From the NCBI RefSeq assembly GCF_010389155.1, contig NC_057763.1:37120645-37184644 (forward strand): 64,000 bases of DNA, read 5' to 3'. A model generated the notes under the pieces. That model saw nothing but the letters and a program-made list of their open reading frames with translations. It was not told the DNA's origin and ran no database searches. Each line of letters begins with the position of its first letter. The first letter of the stretch is position 1. Source of the DNA: Erigeron canadensis (taxonomy: Eukaryota; Streptophyta; Magnoliopsida; Asterales; Asteraceae). Shown in pieces: positions 37,206 to 50,139 of this stretch. Position numbers and translations under genes: made by a program.

Positions 37206-38932
37206 CATGAATTATTTCGGGTCCCCCCCCCTCCCTTAATTTGGTAAATTAGCTACGACTGGCCTACTATGTATGAGGTATGGTTGTGAGATTGATATTG
37301 TCTGGTATTAATACCGACAAGACCAGTCCAAAAAAAATAAAATGGTATCGATCTATGTCCTATATGAAATTTGGTATTGCGGTCTTTAATACTACAAACG
37401 AATAAAAAGATGTATATGTCTGACTCTTGGCCTTGTTTGGATTCGATACCACTTCTTGGTATCAAAACTTAGAAAATTGTGCTAATCCAACTTTGTTATT
37501 ACGAGTTGTACGTTAACTTCAAGTTTATTTATTTAGTTATTGATTTTGCTAAGATATATTTAAGAGTATAGGTAACATGCGGTAAAACATTATATATAGA
37601 TAAATGTGTTTAAAAATATTTACCAATCACCATGTAAAACACTTTTTAGTTTCTACATACCATGATCTTAAGACTTAAAGACCATGATTAGCTAATAAAC
37701 TATACTTAAGCAATTTCCGACTTGGCTTAATTAGTAATATACCACTTTGTTAAGAACGACATACGATATGACATATACGTAGCATATTCTCATCTCATTG
37801 ATAAATTAGACAATTAGTCACTTTATCAGTTTATCGGTAAAATAGTGTGTAATCAATAATTATACCCATTAGGCATTAGTGATGAATTGATGATCACACT
37901 GGCTCACGATAACCTTTGTTTTAGAGTTGATATTCCTCCCATTTCTTATTATCATTATACAGTATATTCTTTTTATGTTCTTGCAGATTTAAACATCGTT
38001 GTTACTTTATAAAATGGATTGTAAATGTGATAGTGATCTCTCTTTAACTTTTAATTACTTAAGTAAAAAAAAGGATATATGAAAATTATGAAACATTGAA
38101 ACCAAACCACAAATCAAAAGTCTATTGAAACCATTTAACAAGGCAACAACTATGTGTCTATGTGAAATTACAACCACGTAAAATTGTTTGATTAAGTTAT
38201 ACTCGTAATATACTTGTGTTAGCTACATTCTTGTGGTTGAGAATGTTAGTGACATAATGTAATTTCAAAATGTTAATCAGAATAAGTGACATCATTTTGT
38301 CATTCGGAATGATAACAAAAAAAGTAGTGGTAAGTTTTAGTTATACAATTTCATTATGAATATGATTAATTCTTCTAACCAAATAGCTTAATAATTGTTT
38401 TAATTATGAGATAATGACATGTAAAAAAATCAGGAGGCAAGATTAGGAATGAAAATTAATGGATACCACATATCACCTTCTTAATATAATAAGAGGATTA
38501 TTAGGTTATTTAGTTAGTAGAATTTATCATTTTTCTACAATTATATACATATCTTATTATAGATGATACAACTTCATAAGGTATATATTGTCATACATGG
38601 TTTAGAGTTATTATAAATCTATCACCCCTAACATAAATGGACAGCACAAAGAAGTTTCAAAAAAAAAAACTCTTCTAATGTAATTGTCGTGTATCTTGCA
38701 TATCTTTATACATATTTCGTTCGCATTTCATTACTTTGGATCTACCCTTTTTAGATAATGCCAATCAAGTTATATTTACGCCGATATAATTGATAAGAAA
38801 TAGAAAATCTCAAATTTATATATCAGACTTCCTTATATCGACTCTATAGATCAATCTTTTCTCAATTATCTTATGTTTCGTCTGAAGTTATTCTCAATAT
38901 ATACACATAGTAGTATATTTTGCATAGGGTTT
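37206..38932. other. intergenic, no gene recognised
   Basis: This is AT-rich sequence with a C8 tract near 37226. The antisense 70-codon frame at 37253-37465 has no recognisable motif. Nothing else stands out. Confidence 0.4.
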
Positions 38933-39262
38933 TGATCATTTAAAAACTAAATTTTTTGTGAAAACTAGAAAACTGTCGAAACACATTGTGTTCTGAATTT
39001 AACACAATGTGTTTTTAATATGTTTTTCGAAAACACATTGTGTTAAGTTCATATCACAGTGTGTTTGAACAATTTTCTGATTTACAACGCTATCAAAAAC
39101 ACACCGTGATTTAAAACTTAACACAACGTATTTTAGATTACACAATAAGAACACATTGTGTTTTATAAAAACACAATTAAAGCACATTGTGTTAAATTCA
39201 GATCACAGTGTGTTTTGACAGTTTTTTAGTTTTCACAGAAAATTTAGTTTTCAAATGAGCAT
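38933..39262. mobile_element. foldback MITE built on ACACATTGTGT
   Basis: The left end, TCATTTAAAAACTAAATTTT, is mirrored at the right end as AAAATTTAGTTTTCAAATGA. Inside, GAAAACTGTC-type and AACACATTGTGTT-type motifs recur in both orientations, so the 330-bp element would fold into a long hairpin. The motif ACACATTGTGTT or a close variant appears about eight times. Family and target duplication were not resolved. The antisense 62-codon frame here is a by-product of the repeats. Confidence 0.6.
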
Positions 39263-39301
39263 TTCACATTTTATGTACATATAAAACAACACTATAATAT
39301 A

Positions 39302-39511
39302 CTCCGTCCGTCCCATTTTAGTTGTCATGTTGACTAACTTTGACCGTAAATAACTTTGTTTGTGTCATGTAACACTTGATATAAAATATATGAATGGATT
39401 GGTTTTTAATGTACTTTTCGTTCATATAAGTTTCATCAACTATTATATAGTACAAACAAAGTTTTACGGTCAAAGTTAGTTAACATAACAATTAAAATGG
39501 GACGGAGGAAG
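39302..39511. mobile_element. Stowaway-type MITE (Tc1/mariner)
   Basis: The termini are CTCCGTCCGTCCCATTTTA and, on the other strand, CTTCCTCCGTCCCATTTTAA. This is the classic Stowaway end, flanked by the dinucleotide TA on both sides (39300-39301 and 39512-39513). The arms continue to pair for about 60 bases, including GACTAACTTTGACCGTAAA. The length of 210 bp is normal. It encodes nothing. Confidence 0.88.
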
Positions 39512-39513
39512 TA

Positions 39514-40681
39514 GTATACATCATGTCTTGTTACAGTTACTATAAAATAATTTGTCCTTATCGGCTTATCATATAGTTTTAACCCAAGTCTTACAACTCG
39601 CATAAAAGGTGTGAAAACCGAAGTGCATGTACGTATAGTTTTTGAATGCTACAAAACGAGATTTCAAAAAGGGAAAAAGAGCAATATCGTGTGGGGTCTA
39701 AGGTGCATATGAAAGGGACCAAAGTAGCCATAAGTGGAAGGGGTTGATGACTAGATATGGATGTGTTCTTATCCTATTCCTTGTTCCTAGTACCATTTCC
39801 AAAAATTTGAACCATACAATATATATAGATGGCAATACCGAGGATAAACTATACAAAATGGACCTACTTAACCTTGCATTTTATATCGCTTTTCATCCTT
39901 TTTATATGTCAATCTACATTCATATATATGGTTCGTTGGTGACATATAGATTTTGAGTAAACTAAAAGATAGTATCCGAATTGTGGTATTTTATTTGCCG
40001 TTAAAAAAAGAAGAAAGAATTGTGGTATTTTAAGTCGGACATAATAAAAGAGTTTGAATAATGTCACAAATGGTATTCTCTTCTTAACCATCTAACAATG
40101 ACAACATAAAAACTAATTAACATTTAATTGAACAGAAATAAAATCTATGTTTGAAAATTAGTATGTTGTTTGTCTAACCGTATCTAATTTAAAAGGCATT
40201 CTAATTTAGTAATTGTTTGAAGATAGATCTTGAAAGTCCAAAAATATGTTATACTTATCCGGGGAACTCGTAACTCGGACTCGGCTTGGCGAGGGAAAAG
40301 TCAAGAGTTTTTAGAGAATTGGATTCGACTCGGAGAAAACTTTAAAAAATATATTACAAACTTCAAATTTAAATATAGTTATTTAAAAACGTTAACATAA
40401 TAATTCAAACTTGAAAATTAAACTTTAGATTAGTTGATAGATTCACATTTCATCACCATTTTGTCTGTATCAGGTTGAAAAACTCGTGATTCAAACTCAA
40501 TTCGATAAAATGAGAAATCAGGAGTATATTTTGAAAATTCGGTAGTTTTACAACCTTGCTAATCCGTAATGTCACATTAATTGTTACTTGTCATCCGGTA
40601 GAAGTTGTATATTTTGTTTTAATATTGAAAAAGTGACATTCCTAAAGATAAAGTTTATGCCTTATCTATACCATATAAATC
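39514..40681. other. intergenic, 5' side of the OXS3-like gene
   Basis: No gene was recognised. A stretch at about 40250-40560 with ACTCGGACTCGG and ATTCGACTCGG motifs resembles dispersed repeat DNA, though I could not find its ends. Short frames here have no domain. Confidence 0.4.
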
Positions 40682-40703
40682 CTCTCTCTATATATATATT
40701 TTC
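40682..40703 (+). promoter_or_regulatory. TATA box of the OXS3-like gene
   Basis: CTCTCTCTATATATATATTT lies about 115-130 bp upstream of the ATG at 40811. It is followed by a pyrimidine- and CA-rich leader, as expected for a plant polymerase II promoter. Confidence 0.6.
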
Positions 40704-40810
40704 CCTCAAGCTAATGCCAATTTCAAGAATCCTATGCTTCTCATGCACTTTTTCTATCTATTTTCCACAAAAAGCTCATTAATTATATCTACATTTTATC
40801 ATAGCACAAA

Positions 40811-41631
40811 ATGGGTGAGATCGAGAACATGAAAATATTTCAAGAAATGGCGTTTAAGCGTGATGTTGATAAGAGCCAACCGGGACTAGTTCAATGGGTT
40901 TTAATAGAACCTAAAGACGAAAGTGTTTGCAAGTATGATCTTGTAGACTCGGATTTAGACGATTCTTTTGAATCGTCTTCTTCTTCTTCGTCGTCGGACA
41001 CGATAGATGATGTTTCGTCATCGTCATCATCATCATCATCAACCTCTTTATCATCATCATCAAATAGTCCTTTGTTCAAACTATCCGAGCTCATGGCACA
41101 ATTGCCTATCAAGTGAGTAACCTACATCTCTTCTATGTTCAATATATATATGACTTGGGAGTTGGGAGGGAGAAAAAAAAAAAAAAAGATATATAATTTA
41201 AGAATAATCCACATAGATGCTTTAATTTCACATGTGAAAATCTATGTTTGTACATGTACATGAAACTGTAGATAACCAATTCAATTCCCATGACTTGGGC
41301 ATCAAGGAAGTACACTATTATCATATACAATAAGTTAGTATTAAAACTTTATAACTATATATCTGACTTGACTTGTGCTTATTCTTTTTGCAGGAAGGGT
41401 CTATCAAGGTTTTATCATGGGAAATCTGAGTCGTTTGCATCACTAAATGATGTTGAAAACATTGAAGACCTCGCAAAGAAAAGGAATTATTTTTGTAGAT
41501 CAAGGTCAAGGAAAAGTCATGTAGATGGTCAAAAAAGATTAAGTCCAAAAGCAACCATAGCCAAGAACAAGAAAAGTCCTTCTTGTTCAACAACTGGAGT
41601 GGTAGGATATATTCTTCACCAAAAAAAGTAA
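40811..41631 (+). CDS. OXS3-like (OXIDATIVE STRESS 3 family) protein
   Basis: Two exons, 40811-41112 and 41394-41631, join across a 281-bp GT-AG intron to a 179-residue protein. The key block spans the splice junction (about 87-130): LFKLSELMAQLPIKKGLSRF then YHGKSESFASLNDVENIEDLAKK. This is the conserved OXS3/O3L domain, with the intron inside the codon after LPI. A serine-rich tract with acidic residues (about 53-86) precedes it; its coding DNA is a TCA/TCG/TCT microsatellite, so length may vary between alleles. The C-terminal part is basic. Arabidopsis OXS3 is a nuclear, chromatin-associated factor that raises tolerance to heavy metal and oxidative stress, with related O3L proteins. Assignment to the family is firm; the exact member is not. 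The antisense poly-Asp frame is a shadow of the Ser tract. Confidence 0.92.
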
Positions 41632-42856
41632 AAAGGGTGTGTTAGTTATTTAATGGCTAGTTAGCTTAAATAGTCTTAGCCTTTACTTACAAAATGTGGC
41701 TAATTTTACCTATTCAAGGTTTTTTCAATCTTTGTACTTGAGGATTGCGATGTTTTCACCTTGAATTGTTAGGGTATTTATATGTTTACCTCTTTTTTTT
41801 TTAATGGAAATAGCAATTTGAAGCTTTTCTTATGGAGCTTTAACATTATTAATTGCATACATCTCAAAAACATTAGTAGTTTCTTTTTGGGATTTTTTGT
41901 TGCTATTTTAAATTAGTTGTATGATCAAGAGGAAAATATTTTTAGTAGCATTATTAGCATATATAAGTTGTTGCATATTCGTTCATGTATACGAGTATAT
42001 GGTTCTCTCTATTTTGATCCATATATAGTTTTTTCATCTTCTGTAAACGAGCACCTATTCTGATTGGTTGGTCAAAGCCTCAAAGGTGCAATTTCAGGAG
42101 TTCTTTTAGGTCTAAAACCAGCAATACGGGTTCTTTTAGAGTAAGTTATTCCGAGTATTGGTGATAGTTTGCTACTTTACTACAGTTTTTGGATAACAAA
42201 TTCACCTTTTAACCATTTGGTAGAATTAATTTGTAATTATCTTGATACATTTCTTATGTTTCGTAATGATAATATTTTGGAGATATGTTGTGATAATCAA
42301 CATATAGACCATGGTCAAAAACTCAAAATAGACATGTATTTATCAGAATTAAGAAGTTTGAACAAATATCAAATATTATGTTTCATAATTAAAGTTTTAC
42401 TTTGAAAGAACACAAGTTCCATCTTCAACGTAAATGATTTTTATTTTTTTTTCCCCATCTAAACCTCTTACAAGGTACCACAAGGTGCCATTCAGTAATT
42501 GGATTTGTTGTGACACTTCACTGCTGAGACTCTACACATAAAAGAGAGCCCATGTACAAACCATATCGTCAAATTATGCAAGTGTGCATTGCATAAACAG
42601 ATAAACCGTAATCTCGAAACAAGCAATTTTAATTAATAAATAAAATTAGAAAGCAGTAGAAGTGTAAAAACACACTTCATAGTTAATCATAACAAAGTCT
42701 AACCATAATATTAGTAAAGAATCTCTTATGTGGTTCAAATTAAACCCAAATAGTGAAATCACATTTTGATCTTGCTTTTGAATCTTATGCACAATTTCGC
42801 AATTATAGAAACCTGAATACCATCAGTTAAACGTACAAAACGTTAAACACCTTTGC
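41632..42856. other. intergenic between OXS3-like and IQD genes
   Basis: Both genes point their 3' ends into this stretch, so it holds two 3' untranslated regions. The 78-codon frame at 42169-42405 has no recognisable domain. I see no transposon ends. Confidence 0.45.
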
Positions 42857-44850
42857 TCACCATTTTACGTCCGAATATCCACCAAGCCTGCCTGTTATAG
42901 CATTCTTAAAACTAGTGACCTCTTGGGCGTGTGAGCTTGATCTATGCATTTTCACCCCATAACTAACACTATTTCTCGACTCCATCATCTCGTTTAGTGA
43001 CACCACCTTCTTGTGACCAGATCCAAATTCGGCCCTGTATCTTGGTGCGCTTTGAGACCTTAACTTAGCGTTGAATGACTTTGTGTTTGCCATGTAACTC
43101 CGGTTACTTGAGGAACCATCAGTGCACACACTCTTGGAGGGTGAGACGGGCCTACAATGATTGCGCCTGAGATGTGCAGCCCACTCAAACTCGTGGGTTT
43201 GTGAACTTGGTATGGGTAGACGGGCTGGGGATCGAGGGCGCATTGGTGAAGAGAAGGTTTGGGCATTTGGATTATCAATATGACCTGGTGTCCAAGCCCA
43301 TGTGTTGGTCCTTCTAGATCTTGATTTGGGCCTTCCTGGATCTACCTCAACTATCTTTGGGCTTTCTTCAATTTGCGACGTATCAAAAGAAGATGACAAC
43401 CTTCTGCTATGAAAAGATGTCGTGTACTCACTCCTTGCCTCATCAAATGTCTCCTACAAAAATTAAAATCCAATTTTGAGTAATCCCTTTACGTAATAAC
43501 AGTTAAATGAAAATGAAAAAACAAAATGACAATATTCCTTAGTAAAAATTTCAATTACTGCTAAGTTCTTTAGATAAAAAAATAAGCTTACACAACAAAA
43601 TTTATATCATTGTCTAGTAAAAAATTCAAATATTTGCGTAATAGAATATAGTACACATTCACAAAAATCCAAAACGAAAAGTATTTTCTTTCTTTGTAAA
43701 GAAAGGAGTACAAGTTGTTTTTTCACTGTTTTGTACTTTGCCAAAATAATGTATGAAGTACTCGTATTTTAATATTTTGACCGCCTTAAGGTATCATACA
43801 ACACTTGTCATTACGATTACGAATCCTCATTGTTTGCTTAACAATCATTTGATGTTTTTATCATAATGTAATACAGTATATAAAGTACTATCTGGGAGTT
43901 GGTTACTATGTTTCTTCAAGACTGATTGATTAATTTTGCAAAGGAAACCATCGGTTTCAGAATTTTCATTGAAAATGATAGTTACATTAATTAACAAGAA
44001 TAAATAAAATGCTTGAAGGCAATATGTATGTATAATGTATATACCAAGTATATTATTCTATATATAAAATGCAATTTGTAGTAGCTTACTTTTGAATCTT
44101 GAAGGTTGTTGGTGGCATAATGATATTTTTGGGCACAAATGCTAGATTGCGCCCTCACCATAGCTTCCATACTGCGCAATGTAGCCGCTGCTTGTTTTCT
44201 CACTAAAAAACCTCTAACTAATGCTTGAAGCTTCACTAGTCCTTTTAATGCCCTCAATGCTTTTCTTGCCTATATATATCATTCATTTTTTATTCATCAC
44301 AAAAACATAAAAATAAATAAATAAATAATAATGATACATATAATAATAAGAAGAAGAAACTAATTTCTAAAAAGTTATCTGCGTTTTCATTTTGGTTTCA
44401 AAAATGAAATACTCCGTATGTATTTTAGGAATTAGCATTTTAAAATAATAAAAAAAGGAAGACAAAACAAAAGTAAAATTAATGAATTAAGGTTAGTTTT
44501 ATGTTTACCAGGTATCCACGAAACAATGATTGAATTTTGATAGCCGCATAAGTTTCCCGACCACCACCAGCATACCCACCTTGACTAGTCAACCTAACAA
44601 CGGCAACAGCCGCTTGTGCGGCAGCAACGGCGGCATCAGCAGCGGCGGCGGTGGCGGCAGCAACCGCAATTGCATGACGGTTTTGTTCATCTTCAGACTG
44701 AACAGGGTAAGGTTTTTCCGGAGGGGAAATGGTGGGGTTTCGACGTGAGATAAGGCCGGAACAAGAAGGGTCTTGGGTTTTCCGGTGACCGGAATCTTTG
44801 GGGGTTTTGAAACCGAAGAAAGCCTTGAACCACCGTGTTGCTCTGCCCAT
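42857..44850 (-). CDS. IQ67-domain (IQD) calmodulin-binding protein
   Basis: Three exons, 44850-44509, 44269-44090 and 43453-42857, all phase 0 with GT-AG borders, give 372 residues. The start MGRATRWFKAFFGFK is a typical IQD N-terminus. An alanine-rich helix (about 59-85) is followed by the IQ67 domain (about 102-168). It has a first IQ motif AAIKIQSLFRGYLARKALR, the LKGLVKLQALVRG motif that also fits IQ and 1-5-10 calmodulin binding, and a third, weaker motif near AMVRAQSS. The intron between residues 16 and 17 of the domain is the conserved IQD position. The C-terminal half is basic and serine-rich, with the family block EESPKIVEVDPGRPKSRSRR. IQD proteins bind calmodulin, microtubules or membranes and shape cells through Ca2+ signalling. 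The N-terminus suggests the group that includes Arabidopsis IQD22-25, but this rests on memory. Confidence 0.93.
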
Positions 44851-45374
44851 TGTTTATTTGGTCTTCCAGAATCTGTAAACATACAGAGAAAAAAAGATCT
44901 ACTACGGAGTACTCGTATTAAAAAGGGGAGGGACCCAAGTTTAGGATTTTGTAAATTTAAAATGCGAGTACTATCAAATAGTAACTGAAATCATTTAAAT
45001 CTTTTTAAGGGAGTGAGAGAATTTAGGCTATATTTGTTGCACAACTTTTGTCATATCATAAATTACTATAAATTATTTATATAATTATTAAACTATAATA
45101 TAAATAATTTATACGTATTTTGTCCAAAAAACCTAGAGAAAACCCAATATATTCATGGATATGCAAATTAGAATAGGTTTGAGTATCGTAATTCGTTACA
45201 TATAGCTCTATTAGAGAACATGTCGTGCCTCGCAATTTTTGTGATTCATGTCTTGTTACATGTATAGGAAATGTGTTGTGCTATTTCATGTAGTCGTAAA
45301 AAAATATATATATATACAAAAGCACTAGTCGACTCTTGTCGTTTTCAGAAATTGTGAAATGACGAAAACGTTGC
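44851..45374. other. IQD gene 5' flank
   Basis: This is the promoter side of the IQD gene. A TACTACGGAGTACTCGTA string near 44901 contains a GAGTACTC palindrome. No other structure was seen before the SINE target duplication at 45375. Confidence 0.4.
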
Positions 45375-45388
45375 AATATGATACGGTA

Positions 45389-45570
45389 CCGGCCAATGAG
45401 GTTGGTGGCTCATTGGTAAGGTCTTTGATGTTGAGGGATCTACCTGGGTTCGAGTCTCACTTCCCACATTTGTGGGGTGGATTAATAAGGATTTTTCGAG
45501 AGTCATGAATTTTATCTCAGACATACATGTAATTAGGAGTAAAAATAGATTAGAATATCGTTCTGAAAAT
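45389..45570 (+). mobile_element. tRNA-derived SINE
   Basis: A tRNA-like head holds box A-like GGTGGCTCATTGGTAAGG (about 45413) and box B GGTTCGAGTCTC (about 45449). The target duplication is long and exact: AATATGATACGGTA at 45375-45388 and again at 45571-45584. The body of 182 bp lacks the Angio domain of the SINE at 10290, so this is a second SINE family. It lies just upstream of the IQD gene, about 0.5 kb from its ATG. Confidence 0.8.
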
Positions 45571-45756
45571 AATATGATACGGTAGCTTATTTCTAAAAAT
45601 AAAGATCCAGTCCAAAGAATTAAGATCAAATAATCGCCTTGGCTAATAAGAGAAATTAGAGTTTAATTGATCCAATTAGGGTTTGTATCAATTTGGGAAA
45701 ATTGAAAAAATCCCTAGAGGAAAATTATTATTATTGTAATATCTCGAAGGATTTCT

Positions 45757-48161
45757 TGAAACGCCCCAAACCATATTAACTCGAAAAGCATACAATCATT
45801 TGAAACTCATGTTAAACAAGCTAGACAATTTTATACTTAGAAAATTTAAACCAATTTTCGCCAAAAATCAAAGTTCTCAAATTTAAAAAATGACAAATTG
45901 AACTTTCTTAGAATGTTAATATAAGTCTATTGTATGAGTTTCAGGTCCCGGAAATGTCAAACGAAGCCTCGGTAAAAAAAGTGTAAAAATCACAGCAGAC
46001 GGACGGCTCTTGTGTCCTGCAGAGGCCGTCCTCAAAGGTCGTCCTCTGCACAAAGGCCGTCCTCTTCAGGTTTTGTACTTTTGACACTTTGAACAACTTT
46101 CGACCCTTTTTGTCAAAACCGAGCTTCCGACGACTGATTAGCAACTTAGTTTTGACATAAATCAACTAACACAAAATTTCCAAAAGTCTCCATACCATCC
46201 ATTTATACAAACCAAGTTTATACAAATAAATGGGTCATCTTACCCATTTTGACGTTTTTTAAGTCAAAATACAAGTTTTGCAAATTCATGGAACCACACT
46301 TGACCATTTACAGAAATTTGGCAATAGCATGACCATCAAAACAAAATGTACCAAGAGCCATAAGGAGAGGGATGTCTAAGTCTCTAAACCACAAGATTGT
46401 CATTCATCCATGAATGACCTAAATACCTCCAAGTCTTGCAAAATCTTTACTTCTAATACTTCAAGCTTTAAATCAACAACTAGTTCCTTCTTCCGGAACT
46501 ACCTATAAAAATGGAAAACAACTAAAAAGTAAGCGAATGCTTGGTGAATAAACTTGCATACAAATATATATATACGAAGGAGGGCAAAAACACAAAAGAC
46601 TATCGCATGTAGCCAATGATACCGTCATATCATCACTTGCATACTCACTTTTGCGCTAACAAAACATACATGGATCCACATACGCTAAACAATCATCAAC
46701 ATGATTAACTATCGGGATTCTTAGGCCCCGGAGGTTCTTAGTCCTCATAAACACTATGCCCCATATGGGCCTACGCCGAATCAATCATCACACATGGATA
46801 AATAAACTTCAACATGATGTGGTCAACACCACACATGGACAAAAAGGCTTCAACATGATGTGGTCGACCCAACGTATACATAAAGGTATGCAAAAGTACT
46901 CACCTCCTCCGCGACTAACAACAAACAAGAAAGCCACAACAAGTGCAAAGTTTTCAACCTAACAAATCAACACAATAAGCATAAGACTTTATTCACAAAA
47001 CTTGGCTAGCTCACCTAGCCACTAACAATTCACTAGCATTCCTATCCATCCAACTCATTCTCTTTGAGTTGGCTCAAACCCAATTTCTTTTAACAAAACT
47101 CTATCTTTCAAAATGATCAATCACAATTATCTATCATTTTGCTAAAAATCTCATTTTACCACCATCATGTAGTCAATTCATCTTTTTGCTCAAAAATATC
47201 AAATTCTCATTTTAACCATAAGGTTCACTAACAACCTAATTTAGCCCATTCTCAATCACTAGCCTTCCTAAACCCAAAACCAACCCATTTGTCATTGAGT
47301 CACCTTTTCTTTTAATCATAACACTAGGTAGTTCAACCTACCACTTTCATCAACATTACAATAGCTAGTAAAAACTCATCTTTCCTCATAAACTATAATT
47401 ATCACATGAATTTGCCAATTTCATAGTCAAATTCAACACATAACTCAATGACAAACTAGGTTATCTAAGGAATTGGGGAAAATTAACCATAATTCAATTT
47501 TTATTAAAAACCCCCAAAATTTGTTCACTTCATGAACCCTAAAATCAAGATAATCAAAACTAGGTTAATGAAATCAATACCTCAAGAATGAAAGATAAAG
47601 ATTTAGGTTTCCAAATCACAATTTCTTCCCTAATTTCGGCCACCACCACCACATACAAAATCCCTAACTTTTCAATTTAGGATGATTATTATTGTTATTT
47701 AGGAAGGATTTGATTAATTAAGATAAACACTCTTGAGAAATTGAAATCACACTTTCTAATCTCTTCCCTTTTTTCCTTCTTGAATTGGACCCCTTTCACT
47801 ACCACCACACACTAGTAATTCAATCTTTGAAATTAGAAGAATAATAGAAGATTATTATTATGGATGAATGATTCTTGAATTTATGAAGAAAATTGCTTTG
47901 ATTGGAAGAACAATGATGAAAATAGAAAAAGAAGGATGAAAGACTAGTAGGTGGAACTATGACTCACAAAAGGGGTTTGGCTGGCAAAATATGGGTATGC
48001 CACGCCTCTTTCAATTTTGGTGGGTATTTTTACCCACTATCCGCTAAAGTTCCAACTAAATTAACCCCCAATTCAAAAATAAAATATTAGGAATTTATTT
48101 TAATGTCAAAATTACAAAAAGGGTTAATTTATTCATCTTTAGAAAAACTTGGGGTGTTACA
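45757..48161 (-). mobile_element. solo LTR, 2.4 kb
   Basis: The segment starts TGAAACGCCCCAA and ends TTGGGGTGTTACA, so it has TG...CA ends with a short inverted terminal match. The exact 5-mer TTTCT flanks both sides (45752-45756 and 48162-48166), the normal LTR-retrotransposon target duplication. There is no second LTR, primer site or gag-pol between the two target copies. This is what remains after recombination between the two LTRs of one element. Read on the minus strand it begins TGTAACACCCC, a start seen in LTRs of some plant Ty3 chromoviruses (Tekay type); that assignment is an inference. Orientation is inferred from this start. Inside are a GGCCGTCCTC repeat near 46022-46070 and a repeated CAACATGATGTGGTC (about 46810 and 46850). 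Confidence 0.78.
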
Positions 48162-48166
48162 TTTCT

Positions 48167-49829
48167 TATAACTAAAAACTATGTATTTTTGCAAAATTTC
48201 AACTTAGACGTAACTAATCACTAACAAACTTCCTAACTACTATATACTCTCTCGCGATAGTTTTGTTTATAACAACCAAGTTTGTGTGTGTATTACAATA
48301 GCTCAACGCACATATCACTCACATTAGTGTACAATTTTTTTTTAAAAGACAGAACGGATAAATGGCTAACACCCCAACTTTGATGTGTCAACGTCGGGTT
48401 CGAATCTTGGAAATACCCTAAAAAATTTGTTATCTCATGTGTACATGGGTATAGCATTGGTAAGCCCTCTCACCACATTGGTGTACAAATTTACTTGACC
48501 CTTAGCAATGATAATCATAGAGTTCATTAACTCTTAGGATAAAAGATTTTTCAATTTTGAACTTTTATTACTTGTTAATTGTTATTGAGGTTGGTCAAAG
48601 TAGTCGTTTTTTAAGACCACATCAAACATGTATAATGAGTAACTGATTTATGAGTTTAGGAAAGTGTTTGACTCACTTAAACTACACAAATCCTTTTCTG
48701 TAATAAAAGTTTTTACTCGAACAATAAAATAAAATAAATCTGGAGTAACATTTATAGAGTTGATATACGGACTACTTTGGATGTCTTAGGTCAAAATAGT
48801 TTTGGCCTTTTGGGGGCATTTAACACTTTCATGTGTTAAGATCATATGGATTCACATGCATATGAATTTCTAATGGGGGTCAAATCAAATTGACATATAA
48901 CAATATATTACTCTCATTAATTTGGTTGGGTGAATGCATAAACAGAAACAGAAACATAAACATAATATATATATCCAAAATGGAAAAAAAGAATGGTGCT
49001 AAAACACGGTGGCAGAATCAGATTCCAAAAGTAGTTTTTGCTTATTGGGAAAGCAGGGAAAAAAGGAATAGTTGTAAAAGTGTGATAGTGAGTGGCTCAA
49101 AAGTTTGAATAGTTCAGGCCCTAGTAAGCAGTAAGACATTCATTTAATAACGTAATTTATGTTTAATTTTACATGTCATAAATAAGTACTAAAAGTATTA
49201 TCTAACAAATTGAAGTTGAAACATAACTCAATGATATTATTTGAATAGAATTTTGTTTTTAGCTTCATCTTCCCTTTTTTTCGATAAAGAAATTAAAGTC
49301 ATATTAACACAATTCATTTTGTCTAAGAATGCATGTTTCAAATAACTAATGCTGCAAAAAAACTAAAGTAAGAAAAAAACAATACAAGAGTAGGTAACAT
49401 TAAATAAGAAGCAAAATTTTGTTATTTTTTATTGCAATGGATTGTTTGTTTCTATAAGATAAGATAATAGACGTAAATCCAAAGATAGAATAGAAGTTCT
49501 GATGCAATGATTATGCATAATGCTCTAACTTTCTTATGGACAACTATGGTGAAGATATACATACATTTTGGACAAACTAAGTAAATTGAGGATTCACAAA
49601 TGTTTCCTTGATTTGGAAAGAAAATGTAAATTACATACCACTCCATAGTAACATTTTCAAAATTACATACCACTCCACAGTAAGATTATTTATTGTTATA
49701 CTGTATCTATTTATTTTCATAAACTTTTATAGCCTCTCGTTAATCTAAACAAACTTGTTCTTCTGAACAAACTTGTTCTTCTGATTTTCCCATCTTCAAA
49801 AATATAATTTGTTACACTTGTCAAGCCCC
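48167..49829. other. intergenic with a possible SINE head
   Basis: Around 48357-48415 a tRNA-like string occurs, with box A-like TAAATGGCTAAC and box B GGGTTCGAATCTT, which may be a third, degenerate SINE. No target duplication was found. The rest is AT-rich with no recognisable gene; frames at 48890-49108 and 49452-49673 have no domain. Confidence 0.35.
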
Positions 49830-50072
49830 TGAATTTTAGGGTTAATTACATAAATGGTACTTGTACTATACACCATATTACTGATTACCTAGCTATAGTT
49901 TAAAATTTACATTAGTCATACCCCAACTTGTCATTAATGCACTCGGATCATACCTGAACCTGACAATGTCAGTTTGGCCGTTAAGTTGGGTATGACTACC
50001 GTAAATTTTAAACTATATGTATGTAATCAGTAATATGATGCATAGTCAAGGTACCATTTATGTAATTAACCC

Positions 50073-50139
<67 letters not shown>
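50073..50139. repeat. (TTA)n microsatellite in the left arm
   Basis: About 22 perfect TTA units. The mirror position in the right arm (about 50920-50932) has only four or five TAA units after a (CAA)n tract, so the left-arm tract expanded after the palindrome formed. Confidence 0.95.

Noticed and set aside
37253..37465. Copia primer site hinted by TGGTATCGAATCC on the minus strand
   Set aside because: It differs from TGGTATCAGAGCC at key positions and there is no LTR beside it.
40891..41112. Antisense frame with poly-Asp
   Set aside because: It is the complement of the serine codon repeat of the OXS3-like gene.
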